From Paraburkholderia caledonica NBRC 102488 (GTDB lineage: Bacteria; Pseudomonadota; Gammaproteobacteria; Burkholderiales; Burkholderiaceae): a DNA stretch of 64,000 bases. The stretch is from NCBI RefSeq assembly GCF_000685095.1, contig NZ_BAYE01000001.1, positions 62,001 to 126,000 of the forward strand, given 5' to 3'. Positions within the stretch are counted from its first letter, which is position 1; every line of letters starts with the position of its first letter. Below the pieces are notes generated by a model. That model had not been told where the DNA came from. It saw only the letters and a program-made list of their open reading frames with translations, and ran no database searches. Of the stretch, positions 36,051 to 44,681 are shown piece after piece. The translations under genes and the position numbers were made by a program.

Positions 36051-37439
36051 TCAGGAATTGCGGTTATTGGTGATCAGCGGCGCAGCGGCGGCGACATCAT
36101 GGGCCGGGCGGTTCAAGCACTGCGTCGCATCCTCGTGGTCCCAGATGAGCCGCGGATCGAACTGATGCGACGCGAGCATGGTGAGCACCACCACCGCCGC
36201 GAAAGCGAGCGCGGCGGGACCCGCAGTGACGACGGCGAACGAGCCGAAATGCACTAGTGCGACCGTCAGTGCGACAACAAACACATCGAGCATCGACCAT
36301 CGGCCAATGCGTTCGACTATCCGGTACAAACGGGCTCTTTCACGAGCGCGCCAGCGCGAACCCCGGTGAGCGGCGAGCGCCAGAAGCGTCAGAACCAGGA
36401 GCTTGAGCACGGGCACGAGAACGCTCGCGACAAAGACCACGACCGCGAGCGGCCAGTCTCCGGATGTCCAGAAATACGCAACGCCACCGAGGATCGTGTC
36501 GTCCTCGGTGCGACCCAGCGAAGACGCATGCATGATCGGCAGCAGGTTCGCCGGAATGTAGGCAATTGCAGCGGCGAGCAGCAGACTCACGGTTCGCGTG
36601 AGACTGTCCGGGCGGCGCTGATGCAGTACGCTCGCGCATCGCGAGCAACGCGCGGTCACCTTGGCTTGGTGACCCGTCTGAACGAGACCGCAGGCGTGAC
36701 AGCCGACGAGTCCCGCGCGCCGCGCGCTGACGGCGGCCGAAGAATCGCCCTTGACTGCCCGCTCGGGCCTGGCGAAGCAAACACGTTTGCGGCTCGCCGA
36801 CGACCAGCGAAGCCTCGTCACGCGAGCAGACTTCGATTCATCGCCAATTGCCCAGAGTCCGCGGGGGTCGAAGGCGGCAAGAATGCCCAGCATGACCGTC
36901 AGCGCAGCCAGTGCGAATAGTCCGGGCCCGGCGATCACCTCGGCCATGCTGACCATCTTCACGATCGTCACCAGCACGCCGAGCATGAACACTTCGACCA
37001 TGCCCCAGGGCCGCACGAGTTGCACTACGCGTAACGTCGTATCGAATTGCGGTGGCCGCTTGCTGAAGCGAAGCGGCACCAGCAGATACAGCAATGCAAG
37101 CAGTTCGATCAGCGGAAAAAGAATGGATGAACAGAACACCATGATCGCGACGACGCCCATGTTGCCCGTCCAGAGCGAGCGCACGGCGCCCCACAGTGTT
37201 GCCTCGGATGTCATGCCGTTTGCGCGCAGTCCGATCACGGGGAACGCCTGCGCGATGCAGAACGTAATCAACGCCGCGAGGGTCAACGCGCAAACCCTGT
37301 CGAGCGCCGCACCGGCGCCTTGCAGCGCCGCCAGCCTTGCACCGCAGCGGGTACAGGTCGCGACACGCCCCTCGACGTGTAAAGGCTTGCGAAACAGCAT
37401 GTCGCATTCGTGGCAGGCAATGAGTCTCTGGTATTCCAT
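36051..37439 (-). CDS. pqiA: PqiA-like inner-membrane protein
   Basis: A 462-residue double-domain PqiA. Each half has paired cysteines (CHECDMLF with CTRCGARL, and CHACGLVQ with CSRCASVL), probably zinc or redox sites, followed by four or so membrane helices (LAALITFCIAQAFPVIGL; LLLAAAIAYIPANLLPI). The ATG at 37439 was chosen because MEYQRLIACHECD is the usual N-terminus. It should be the membrane partner of the PqiB tube. It lies 181 bases downstream of the efflux outer-membrane gene on the same strand, with no clear terminator between. Confidence 0.9.
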   Translation of the reverse strand: MEYQRLIACHECDMLFRKPLHVEGRVATCTRCGARLAALQGAGAALDRVCALTLAALITFCIAQAFPVIGLRANGMTSEATLWGAVRSLWTGNMGVVAIMVFCSSILFPLIELLALLYLLVPLRFSKRPPQFDTTLRVVQLVRPWGMVEVFMLGVLVTIVKMVSMAEVIAGPGLFALAALTVMLGILAAFDPRGLWAIGDESKSARVTRLRWSSASRKRVCFARPERAVKGDSSAAVSARRAGLVGCHACGLVQTGHQAKVTARCSRCASVLHQRRPDSLTRTVSLLLAAAIAYIPANLLPIMHASSLGRTEDDTILGGVAYFWTSGDWPLAVVVFVASVLVPVLKLLVLTLLALAAHRGSRWRARERARLYRIVERIGRWSMLDVFVVALTVALVHFGSFAVVTAGPAALAFAAVVVLTMLASHQFDPRLIWDHEDATQCLNRPAHDVAAAAPLITNNRNS

Positions 37440-37620
37440 ATGGGGTGAAGCGGAAATCCGGGGGATGGACGGGCGCAAAGGCCCGCAGCGCGTGGTTCGC
37501 GCCGCAGGCCTCAGATGCAGGCGTTGTGCAACAGCTATCGTTCGACCGGGGCGGAAGCCGCGACTTCATGGCTGCGCCGAACTTGCGGCTCCGCCCACGT
37601 CGACTCGCGGGAACGTTCCG

Positions 37621-39084
37621 TTATTGCCCCGACGCTGTCGTCTGCTGGTTCACCGGCAGCTCGCCCATCGACTGGAAAAGCGTCGCGGTGTCGCTCATGC
37701 GCTGGCTGGCCGCCCGCACCGCGCCGATCTGCGCGTTCAGATAGCGCGCTTCGCTCGCGTACTGCGCCGTGGCAGGCAGCGAGCCCATACGATGGCGCGA
37801 CGCGGTGTCGTCGAATGCTGCGCGCGCGGCCTGAGCGGCTACTTCGTTCGACGCCAGCGTCTGCGCATCGTTATGGAGTGCGGCAAGCGAATTCGCCACG
37901 TCCTGGAACGCGGAAAGCACCGTCGACTTGTAGTGCAGCACTGAGGCGTCGTAGGCATCGATCGAGGCGCGGCGCTGCGCAACGAGCGCGCCGCCGTGGA
38001 AGATCGGCTGCGACAGGCCGGCGCCGATAGCCCATAGGCCGCCTGCGCCCGAGAGCAGCGCCGGCCAGCTGAAGCCGCCGCGGCCCATCGAGGCGGTCAG
38101 CGACAGGCTCGGGAACATCTGCGCCGTTGCAGAGCCGACATCGGCGGCTGCAGCCTTGACGGCGGCGTCGGCGGCCTGAATGTCAGGGCGTGCACGCAGC
38201 AGGTCCGAAGGGACGGCGACGGGCACATGCTCGGGCAGCGACAGCGTGTCGAGTGCCGGCACGCCCGGCGGGTTGTCGGGCGTACGGCCGAGCAGCACAG
38301 CGAGCGCATGAATCGCAGACGCGCGCTGCTGTCGCAGCGCCGGCAAAGTCGCCGCGACCGACGCGGCATCCTGTTTCGACCCAAGCGCCTGAGCACGCGA
38401 GACCGAGCCGAGCGCATAGCGCTGCTGGTCGTCGTTTGCCGTGTCGTTGGATACCGCAACGAGCCGTTCGGTGAGCGCGATCTGCCGGTCGAGCGCCGCG
38501 ACATTGATCGAAGCACCCACGATGTTCGCGGCCAGCGCACGCCGCGACGCTTCCAGCTCATACGCCTGCACGTTCACTCGGGCCGCGCTTGCCGAGTTCA
38601 TGTAACGGGTCTGGCCGAACAGGTCGAACGTGTAGTGCGCCGCAAGCTGACCTGCAAAGAAGTTGTATTGCACCTGCTCGGGACCAAGTCCGGGCACGAC
38701 CGGTGACCGGGCGCGCTCGATCTGTGCCACACCGTCGATCGACGGAAGCGTCGTCTCGCCGATCTGCGCCCGCAGTTGCTGTTGCGCCGACGCGAGCGTG
38801 CGCTGTGCCGCTGCGAGCGTGGGACTGTTGCGCAAGCCCTCCTCGACGAGAGCGTCGAGCGCATCGGAGCGATAGAGGCGCCACCATTGCGGCGCCGAGG
38901 TTGCGCCCACATCGAAAGTCTGTGTAACGCCGCCCGCCGCCACTGTCGTCGAAGGCTGCGCCTGCGCGCCGTAATGCTCGGGCGAAGGCATGGCCGGCGG
39001 CTCGCCGCCAGGTCCGAACGAGCACGCGCTCACAGCGAGTGCCGCAGCCACCGCCAGCATGGATGTCCTGTAGTTGAAGCTCAT
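37621..39084 (-). CDS. RND efflux outer-membrane factor (NodT/OprM family)
   Basis: A 487-residue outer-membrane lipoprotein with lipobox VSAC after a short signal (MSFNYRTSMLAVAAAL). Two outer-membrane-efflux repeats follow, with WWRLYRSDALDALVEEGL in the first, RPDIQAADAAVKAAAADVG in the second and the alpha-barrel helices after each. It forms the trimeric exit duct of the tripartite pump. The ATG at 39084 with GGAGG upstream is preferred; it starts two bases after the permease stop. Confidence 0.92.
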   Translation of the reverse strand: MSFNYRTSMLAVAAALAVSACSFGPGGEPPAMPSPEHYGAQAQPSTTVAAGGVTQTFDVGATSAPQWWRLYRSDALDALVEEGLRNSPTLAAAQRTLASAQQQLRAQIGETTLPSIDGVAQIERARSPVVPGLGPEQVQYNFFAGQLAAHYTFDLFGQTRYMNSASAARVNVQAYELEASRRALAANIVGASINVAALDRQIALTERLVAVSNDTANDDQQRYALGSVSRAQALGSKQDAASVAATLPALRQQRASAIHALAVLLGRTPDNPPGVPALDTLSLPEHVPVAVPSDLLRARPDIQAADAAVKAAAADVGSATAQMFPSLSLTASMGRGGFSWPALLSGAGGLWAIGAGLSQPIFHGGALVAQRRASIDAYDASVLHYKSTVLSAFQDVANSLAALHNDAQTLASNEVAAQAARAAFDDTASRHRMGSLPATAQYASEARYLNAQIGAVRAASQRMSDTATLFQSMGELPVNQQTTASGQ

Positions 39085-39086
39085 GA

Positions 39087-42000
39087 TCAAACCTCCGTAT
39101 GCTCGGCGACGACCGGTTGCGTGCCGCGCTCGTCATGGCGGACCCTGAAGCACGTCGCGTACAGCGCCGGCAGGAAGAACACGGTCAGCACCGTGGCGAT
39201 CGTGATGCCGCCCATCAGCGCGGTTGCCATGGGTCCGAAGAAGCCCGAGCGAAGCAGCGGAATCAGCGCGAGCACGGCGGCAGCCGCCGTCAGCATGATC
39301 GGCCTGAAGCGCCGCACCGTTGCGCCGATGATGGCGTCGAAGCGCGCATGCCCCGCCGCGATGTCCTGATCGATCTGATCGACCAGGATCACCGAGTTGC
39401 GCATGATGATGCCGAACATCGCGATTACACCGAGCAGCGCGACGAATCCGAATGGCTTGCCGAACAGCAGCAGCGCAGTGACCACACCGATCAGACCCAG
39501 CGGCGCCGTCAGCACCACAATGAACGTCCGCGCAAAGTTCTTGAGCTGAATCATCAGCAGTGTGAGCACCGCAATGATCATCAGCGGCATTTCCGCATTG
39601 ATCGACGTTTGCCCCTTCACGCTTTCTTCGACCGCACCGCCCACGTCGATCCGATAGCCGACAGGCAGCGTGGCGCGCACAGAGGTGAGTGCGTGGTCGA
39701 TGTCGCGCGTGACGTCGATGCCCTGTGCGTCGCCGCGTACATCGGCCTGCACCGTAATGGTCGGCTGCCGGTCGCGTTCCCAGATCACGCCGTACTCGAG
39801 CGTATCGCGCACATGTCCGAGCGAGCCGAGCGGCACTGGGCCATTCGGTGTCGGAATCGCGAGGCTCGTGAGCTTTGCTGGATCGACGCGCTCGCTCTTC
39901 GGCGCACGCAGGTCGACGCTGATCAGCTTGTCGCGCTCGCGATACTGCGTGACCGTATATCCCGACAGCGTCATGGCGAGAAAGCTCGATACGTCTTCCG
40001 AACTCACACCCAACTGGCGCGCCCTGTTCTGGTCGATCTCGAACGAGATGGACCGTTCGGCCGGTTCGTCCCAGTCGAACTGGACGTTGCGCGTGCGCGA
40101 GTCGCCGCGGACCTTCTCCGCGACCGTCTCGGCGAGCAAGCGCACCGTCGCGATGTCGTCGCCGCTCACGCGGAACTTGATCGGGAAGCCCACGGGCGGC
40201 CCGTTCTCGAGTCGTGCAACACGGGTACGAACGCCGGAGAAGTCTTTCTCGAGTTTCCCGTCGAGCCAGTGCATCAGCTCCTCACGAGTCTCGACGTCCC
40301 TGGCCGTAATCACGAATTGTGCGAAGTTCGGCTGCTGAAGCTGCTGGTCGAGCGGCAAATAGAACCGCGGCGCACCCGTGCCGACGAAGTCGACGAAATG
40401 CTGGATCTCCGCCTTGCCGTCGAGCACTTTCTCGAGGCGCTTCGCCTCACGCAGCGTTGCCTCGAACGAAGCACCTTCGGGCAACCTCAGGTCCACGAGC
40501 AGTTCAGGCCGCTCGGAGTTCGGGAAGAACTGCTGCGGCACGCGCGTGAATGCGCCCATGGCGATCGCAAACAGCACGACGGTCACACCGAGCACGACCC
40601 AGCGTCGCTCGATGCACCACGTCACCCAGCCTGCCAGACGCTTATAAAAGCCCGTGTTGTAGACATCGTGCTCGTGCTCGTGCCCATGACCGCTGCCGGC
40701 ATGACCCTTGCGCTCCGGCAGCATGTGAAAGCCCAAGAGCGGCACCAGCACGACGGCCGCGAACCACGAAACGACGAGCGCGATTGCCGACACTTCGAAG
40801 ATCGAGCGCGTGTACTCGCCCGTGCTCGATTTCGCGAGCGCGATCGGCAGGAAACCGCAGACGGTCACGAGCGTGCCGGTCAGCATAGGAAACGCAGTGC
40901 TGGTGTAGGCAAACGCCGCGGCGCGCGTGCGGCTCCAGCCCTGCTCCAGTTTCACCGCCATCATTTCGACCGCGATGATCGCGTCGTCGACGAGCAGGCC
41001 GAGCGCGAGCACGAGTGTGCCGAGCGACACCTTGTCGAGCCCGATACCGAACAGATGCATAGACAGCGCCGTCACTGCGAGCACGATCGGAATGGTGATC
41101 ACGACCACCATGCCCGTTCGCAAGCCCAGCGAAACGAGACTCACAACGAGCACGATCGCCACTGCCTCGCCCACCGAACGCACGAACTCGTCGACCGAGT
41201 GCTTGACCGCATGCGGCATGCTCGAAACGGGTGCGAGCTTCAAACCCGCGGGCAGCGTGGCCTGCAGTTCGGACGCCTTTGCGTCGAGCGCCTTGCCGAG
41301 GTCGATGACGTCGCCGCCCTTTTGCATCGTCACGCCAATGCCGAGCACCGCCTGACCGCCGACGCGCATCTGCGTCACGGGCGGATCGTCATAGCCGCGC
41401 CTGATGGTGGCGATGTCGCCGAGCCGGAACGTGCGCTTGTTGATGGTGATCAGCACGTCCGACAACGCCTGCTCGTCCTTGATCGCGCCGCTTGGCCGCA
41501 CGAACACGCGGTCGTCAGCCGTGGTGACCGTGCCGACGGGCGCGACGGTATTCTGCGCGTCGATGGCCTGAGCCAGCTGCTGCGGCGTGATCGAAAGCCG
41601 CGTGAGCTGCGCATTCGAGACCTCGACGAAGATGTGCTGGTCGGGATCGCCGAAGTAATCGACCTTCGCCACGCCGGGCACGCGTAGCAGCACCGTGCGC
41701 AGCTTGTCGGCATAGTCGTGCAGCTGCGCGGGCGTGAAGCCGTCGCCCTCGAGCGCGTAGATGTTGGTGTAGACGTCGCCGAACTCATCGTTGAAGAATG
41801 GCCCGACCGTTCCCTTCGGCAGCGTTGCCCGGATATCGCCCACCTTCTTGCGAACCTGGTACCAGGTCTCGGGCACTTCCTTGACGGGCGCTGAGTCCTT
41901 CATCGCGAAGAAAATCATCGACTCGCCGGGGCGTGAGTAGCTTTTGATGTTGTCGACATACGGCGCCGCCTGCAACTGGCGGCCGATACGATCCGTGATC

Positions 42001-42266
42001 TGCTCCTGCACTTCGCGCGCGGTCGCGCCCGGCCAGTAGGTCTGAATGACCATCGTGCGAAACGTGAATGGCGGATCTTCCGATTGCGCGAGGTGCGTAT
42101 AGCCGATGACGCCGAAGAGCGTCGCCAGTCCGATCAGGAAGATCACGAGCTGCTGGTGACGCAGTGCCCAGGAGGAGAGATTGAAACCGCCTGCGTCAGC
42201 GGTCTCTTTGTCGGAAGCATCCACGGGCGGCATGTCCGGCCCGTTCTCATGGTCGCGCGCGTTCAT
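39087..42266 (-). CDS. RND efflux transporter permease
   Basis: A 1059-residue AcrB-superfamily inner-membrane proton/drug antiporter. It has the first helix (LVIFLIGLATLFGVIGYTHL), a large periplasmic loop (YWPGATAREVQEQITDRI), and the TM4 proton-relay aspartates in LGLLVDDAIIAVE. A His-rich loop (GHAGSGHGHEHEHD) lies near the centre, before the second set of helices and periplasmic loop. That loop could bind metal, but the rest resembles drug or organic-solvent pumps more than CusA; this is uncertain. ATGA overlap with the adaptor gene upstream. Confidence 0.93.
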   Translation of the reverse strand: MNARDHENGPDMPPVDASDKETADAGGFNLSSWALRHQQLVIFLIGLATLFGVIGYTHLAQSEDPPFTFRTMVIQTYWPGATAREVQEQITDRIGRQLQAAPYVDNIKSYSRPGESMIFFAMKDSAPVKEVPETWYQVRKKVGDIRATLPKGTVGPFFNDEFGDVYTNIYALEGDGFTPAQLHDYADKLRTVLLRVPGVAKVDYFGDPDQHIFVEVSNAQLTRLSITPQQLAQAIDAQNTVAPVGTVTTADDRVFVRPSGAIKDEQALSDVLITINKRTFRLGDIATIRRGYDDPPVTQMRVGGQAVLGIGVTMQKGGDVIDLGKALDAKASELQATLPAGLKLAPVSSMPHAVKHSVDEFVRSVGEAVAIVLVVSLVSLGLRTGMVVVITIPIVLAVTALSMHLFGIGLDKVSLGTLVLALGLLVDDAIIAVEMMAVKLEQGWSRTRAAAFAYTSTAFPMLTGTLVTVCGFLPIALAKSSTGEYTRSIFEVSAIALVVSWFAAVVLVPLLGFHMLPERKGHAGSGHGHEHEHDVYNTGFYKRLAGWVTWCIERRWVVLGVTVVLFAIAMGAFTRVPQQFFPNSERPELLVDLRLPEGASFEATLREAKRLEKVLDGKAEIQHFVDFVGTGAPRFYLPLDQQLQQPNFAQFVITARDVETREELMHWLDGKLEKDFSGVRTRVARLENGPPVGFPIKFRVSGDDIATVRLLAETVAEKVRGDSRTRNVQFDWDEPAERSISFEIDQNRARQLGVSSEDVSSFLAMTLSGYTVTQYRERDKLISVDLRAPKSERVDPAKLTSLAIPTPNGPVPLGSLGHVRDTLEYGVIWERDRQPTITVQADVRGDAQGIDVTRDIDHALTSVRATLPVGYRIDVGGAVEESVKGQTSINAEMPLMIIAVLTLLMIQLKNFARTFIVVLTAPLGLIGVVTALLLFGKPFGFVALLGVIAMFGIIMRNSVILVDQIDQDIAAGHARFDAIIGATVRRFRPIMLTAAAAVLALIPLLRSGFFGPMATALMGGITIATVLTVFFLPALYATCFRVRHDERGTQPVVAEHTEV

Positions 42267-43441
42267 GACGGGAAGTCCTCCGGATGCAGCGGCGGCACGA
42301 CTTGCACATGCTGTCCCGAACTCACGGCGTGCACGCCTTGCAGGATCACGCGGTCGCCGTCATGCAGGCCCGAACCGATCGACACCGTACGTTCTTCGTA
42401 TCGCTGGATCGTGACCGGGCGCAGCTCGAGCGTGTCGCTCCCGCTACGCACGACCCACACCGCGGGATTCTCGCCACGATGGAAAAGCGCAGTCACCGGC
42501 AGCGTGAAGGTCTGTCCGGCTGCGTTGCCTTGAACCGAATCGAACGCAACGTTGGCCGTCATGCCAAGGCGCACTTCCGGGCTCGCTGCCGCGAGCGTCA
42601 GCTTGACCCGCCAGGTGCGGCTTTCCTGATCGGCGGCGGCCGACACTTCGCGCACGCTCGCTTCGAACGACTTGCCCGGCAACGCGGGCAGCGTCACACG
42701 CGCCTTGCTGCCGGCCTTCAGGGAGTTCACCACGCGCTCCGGGGCATCGCAGACGATATCCACATCACCCGTCCAGTCGATGTGATACACGGCTTGCGTG
42801 GCCTGAACGTTCTGCCCGGTGTTGGCATCTTCGGAAGTCACCACGCCGTCGTGATCCGCGGCAAGCGTTGCATAGCGCAGGTGATCGGCGGCGAGCGCCA
42901 TCTGGGCCAGCGCGGAATTGCGCTGCGCCAGCGCGGTTGCGTAGGCATCCTGGGTCTGTTCGAGCTGTGCGGGCGCAATCAGGTTCGCGTGCGCCTGCGC
43001 CTCGTCGCGGTCGAGCTGCTGCCTGGCAAACACGAGGCGATGTTCTGCGGCGTCGAGTTGCGCTCGCGCGCTGACAAGGTTGTTCTGCAGATCGGTCGGG
43101 TCGAGCAGCGCCACCGTCTGTCCCGCCTTGACGGTATCGCCGATACGCACTCGCCGCTCAGTGATCTTGCCGCCGACGCGAAACGAAAGCGTCGTGGAAT
43201 AGCGCGCCTCTACTTGCGCGGGCAGTGAGTCGCCCGGGATGCGTCCGTCGGGACGAACCACGCGTGCAACGACCGGCTTGGCCTCGGGCGCCACGGCTTC
43301 GCGTTGGTGACATGCGGAAAGAAGGATTGCGCTGCACGCCATGAGGATGACGGGCGCCCGATGCGTCGACCGGATGATGGAAGGTAACAACGAACGCGCC
43401 CGCTTCAGCGCGACAGGAACGGAATGTTTCACGATGTTCAC
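42263..43441 (-). CDS. RND efflux periplasmic adaptor lipoprotein
   Basis: A 392-residue membrane-fusion protein with a signal peptide and lipobox LLSAC near residue 43. Family parts in order: first beta/lipoyl half (GDSLPAQVEARYSTTLSFRVGGKI), helical hairpin (ARAQLDAAEHRLVFARQQLDRDEAQA), second lipoyl half (LAADHDGVVTSEDANTGQNV), beta barrel and membrane-proximal domain. It bridges the permease and outer-membrane duct. The start appears to be GTG. First gene of the adaptor-permease-duct operon, divergent from TetR paralogue 2. Confidence 0.92.
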   Translation of the reverse strand: MNIVKHSVPVALKRARSLLPSIIRSTHRAPVILMACSAILLSACHQREAVAPEAKPVVARVVRPDGRIPGDSLPAQVEARYSTTLSFRVGGKITERRVRIGDTVKAGQTVALLDPTDLQNNLVSARAQLDAAEHRLVFARQQLDRDEAQAHANLIAPAQLEQTQDAYATALAQRNSALAQMALAADHLRYATLAADHDGVVTSEDANTGQNVQATQAVYHIDWTGDVDIVCDAPERVVNSLKAGSKARVTLPALPGKSFEASVREVSAAADQESRTWRVKLTLAAASPEVRLGMTANVAFDSVQGNAAGQTFTLPVTALFHRGENPAVWVVRSGSDTLELRPVTIQRYEERTVSIGSGLHDGDRVILQGVHAVSSGQHVQVVPPLHPEDFPS

Positions 43442-43884
43442 AAACAGGTGGTGAGTCCAGGTAGAAAAGTCGTCCGCGCCGATGAAAGACCGCCGTGCCC
43501 GGAAGCACGCGTTGCCATTGGCGCGAAAACAGGAAAGCCCTCTGATGCGCTACTGATCCTCTCGAGCACCGCGGCAAACGATGGCACCGGCTTCTGGCCG
43601 GCCACCGAACCTGGCACGCAACACGTGCGTGTTGCAGATCAGCATTGACGGAGCCGCGCGATTGCATAAGCGCACGCGCTGCTCTGCACGGTATCTGCGG
43701 ATTCCGGCCCGGTGTCCGTCAACGCCTGAGACGCTGCCGCTGTATCCACCCTGCTCGTTCAGTCCTGCTAGCCCTCGTTTCCGCATGTCAGCCGCACGGA
43801 TGAGATTAGACCCATAACTGATAATCTTGTCAACCATGACGTTTGAATCTAAAATCGGAGCAGACAATGACCGAGGAGGCAACG
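43442..43884. other. Divergent control region between efflux operon and TetR gene
   Basis: No convincing gene in these 443 bases. The TetR promoter block is at the right end (43802-43855). The pump promoter on the minus strand was not located. Confidence 0.55.
43802..43855 (+). promoter_or_regulatory. Promoter/operator block of TetR paralogue 2
   Basis: TTGTCA (43827-43832), 17-base spacer, TAAAAT (43850-43855). The 54-base block matches 32743-32796 at 40 positions, including CTGAT, TTGTCAAC, GACGTT and GAATCTA. The GAGGAGG ribosome site (43874-43880) follows downstream. Confidence 0.65.
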
Positions 43885-44640
43885 ATGTCTGATGGCTCCA
43901 ACCCGCGCGCGAGCCGCCGACAAGCAGTCATGGCCCTGATTCCGGCGCGCGAGCCGCTCGCCGGAGATTCGCCGCGTCTCGCCCGGCGCAAGAGCGAAAC
44001 CCGCGCCCGTCTGCTCAACGCCGCGTTCGGACTGATCGCGAAAAAAGGAATGGACGGTGTGACGATCAGCGAGATCACGGACGCAGCCGATGTGGGATTC
44101 GGCTCCTTCTACAGCCACTTCGACTCGAAGGAAGGCATCTTCACCGCGCTGGTCGAATGGCTGTTCGAGGAATTCGCCAATACGCTGGATCGACTCGCAA
44201 GCGGCTTGTCGGACCCCGCGGAAGTGATCGCGGTGTCGGTTCGTCATACGCTTTTGCGCGCTTGCCGTGAGCCGGTCTGGGGGCAACTGCTGATACGCGA
44301 AGGCCTGTCGATGCGCGCGCTCAGTCGAGGGCTCGGCCAGCGGCTGCTGCGCGATACGGAGAGGGGCATTTCCGAGCAACGCTTCGTGGTCGCCGACGAG
44401 CTGATGTGCGTGATTTCCGTCATCGGCACGGTGCTCGCAGGAGTCGCCGTCGAACTCAATTCCTCCGCGTCGTCGAAACGCATGGTTCATATGCGCAAGA
44501 CGCTTCGATCGAAACAGGAGAAGCTCGCAGAGAGCACGGCGGCCATCGTCCTGCAGGCGTTCGGCCTGAAACGCGCGGAGGCGGAGAAGATTGCCCGGCG
44601 TCCGCTGCCGGCGCCGCTCCAAAGCCAGCAATGTTTTTGA
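43885..44640 (+). CDS. TetR-family regulator, paralogue 2
   Basis: A 251-residue TetR protein. The helix-turn-helix reads ARLLNAAFGLIAKKGMDGVTI, then DVGFGSFYSHFDSKEGIFTAL. It is collinear with the regulator at 32824, including VSVRHTLLRA, REPVWGQLLIREG and SRGLGQRLLRD. The ATG at 43885 sits five bases after a near-perfect GAGGAGG site and is preferred to ATG 43867. Divergent from the RND operon, which it probably represses. Confidence 0.9.
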   Translation: MSDGSNPRASRRQAVMALIPAREPLAGDSPRLARRKSETRARLLNAAFGLIAKKGMDGVTISEITDAADVGFGSFYSHFDSKEGIFTALVEWLFEEFANTLDRLASGLSDPAEVIAVSVRHTLLRACREPVWGQLLIREGLSMRALSRGLGQRLLRDTERGISEQRFVVADELMCVISVIGTVLAGVAVELNSSASSKRMVHMRKTLRSKQEKLAESTAAIVLQAFGLKRAEAEKIARRPLPAPLQSQQCF

Positions 44641-44681
44641 GGAGTCGCCAGGCCGTGTCTTACTCTCTACGCGCTCCGCGC

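Noticed and set aside
39099..41687. Very long plus-strand open frame (about 860 codons) opposite the RND permease
   Set aside because: Low-complexity His/Arg/Asp-rich translation with no domain; it is the antisense shadow of a clear permease gene in GC-rich DNA.
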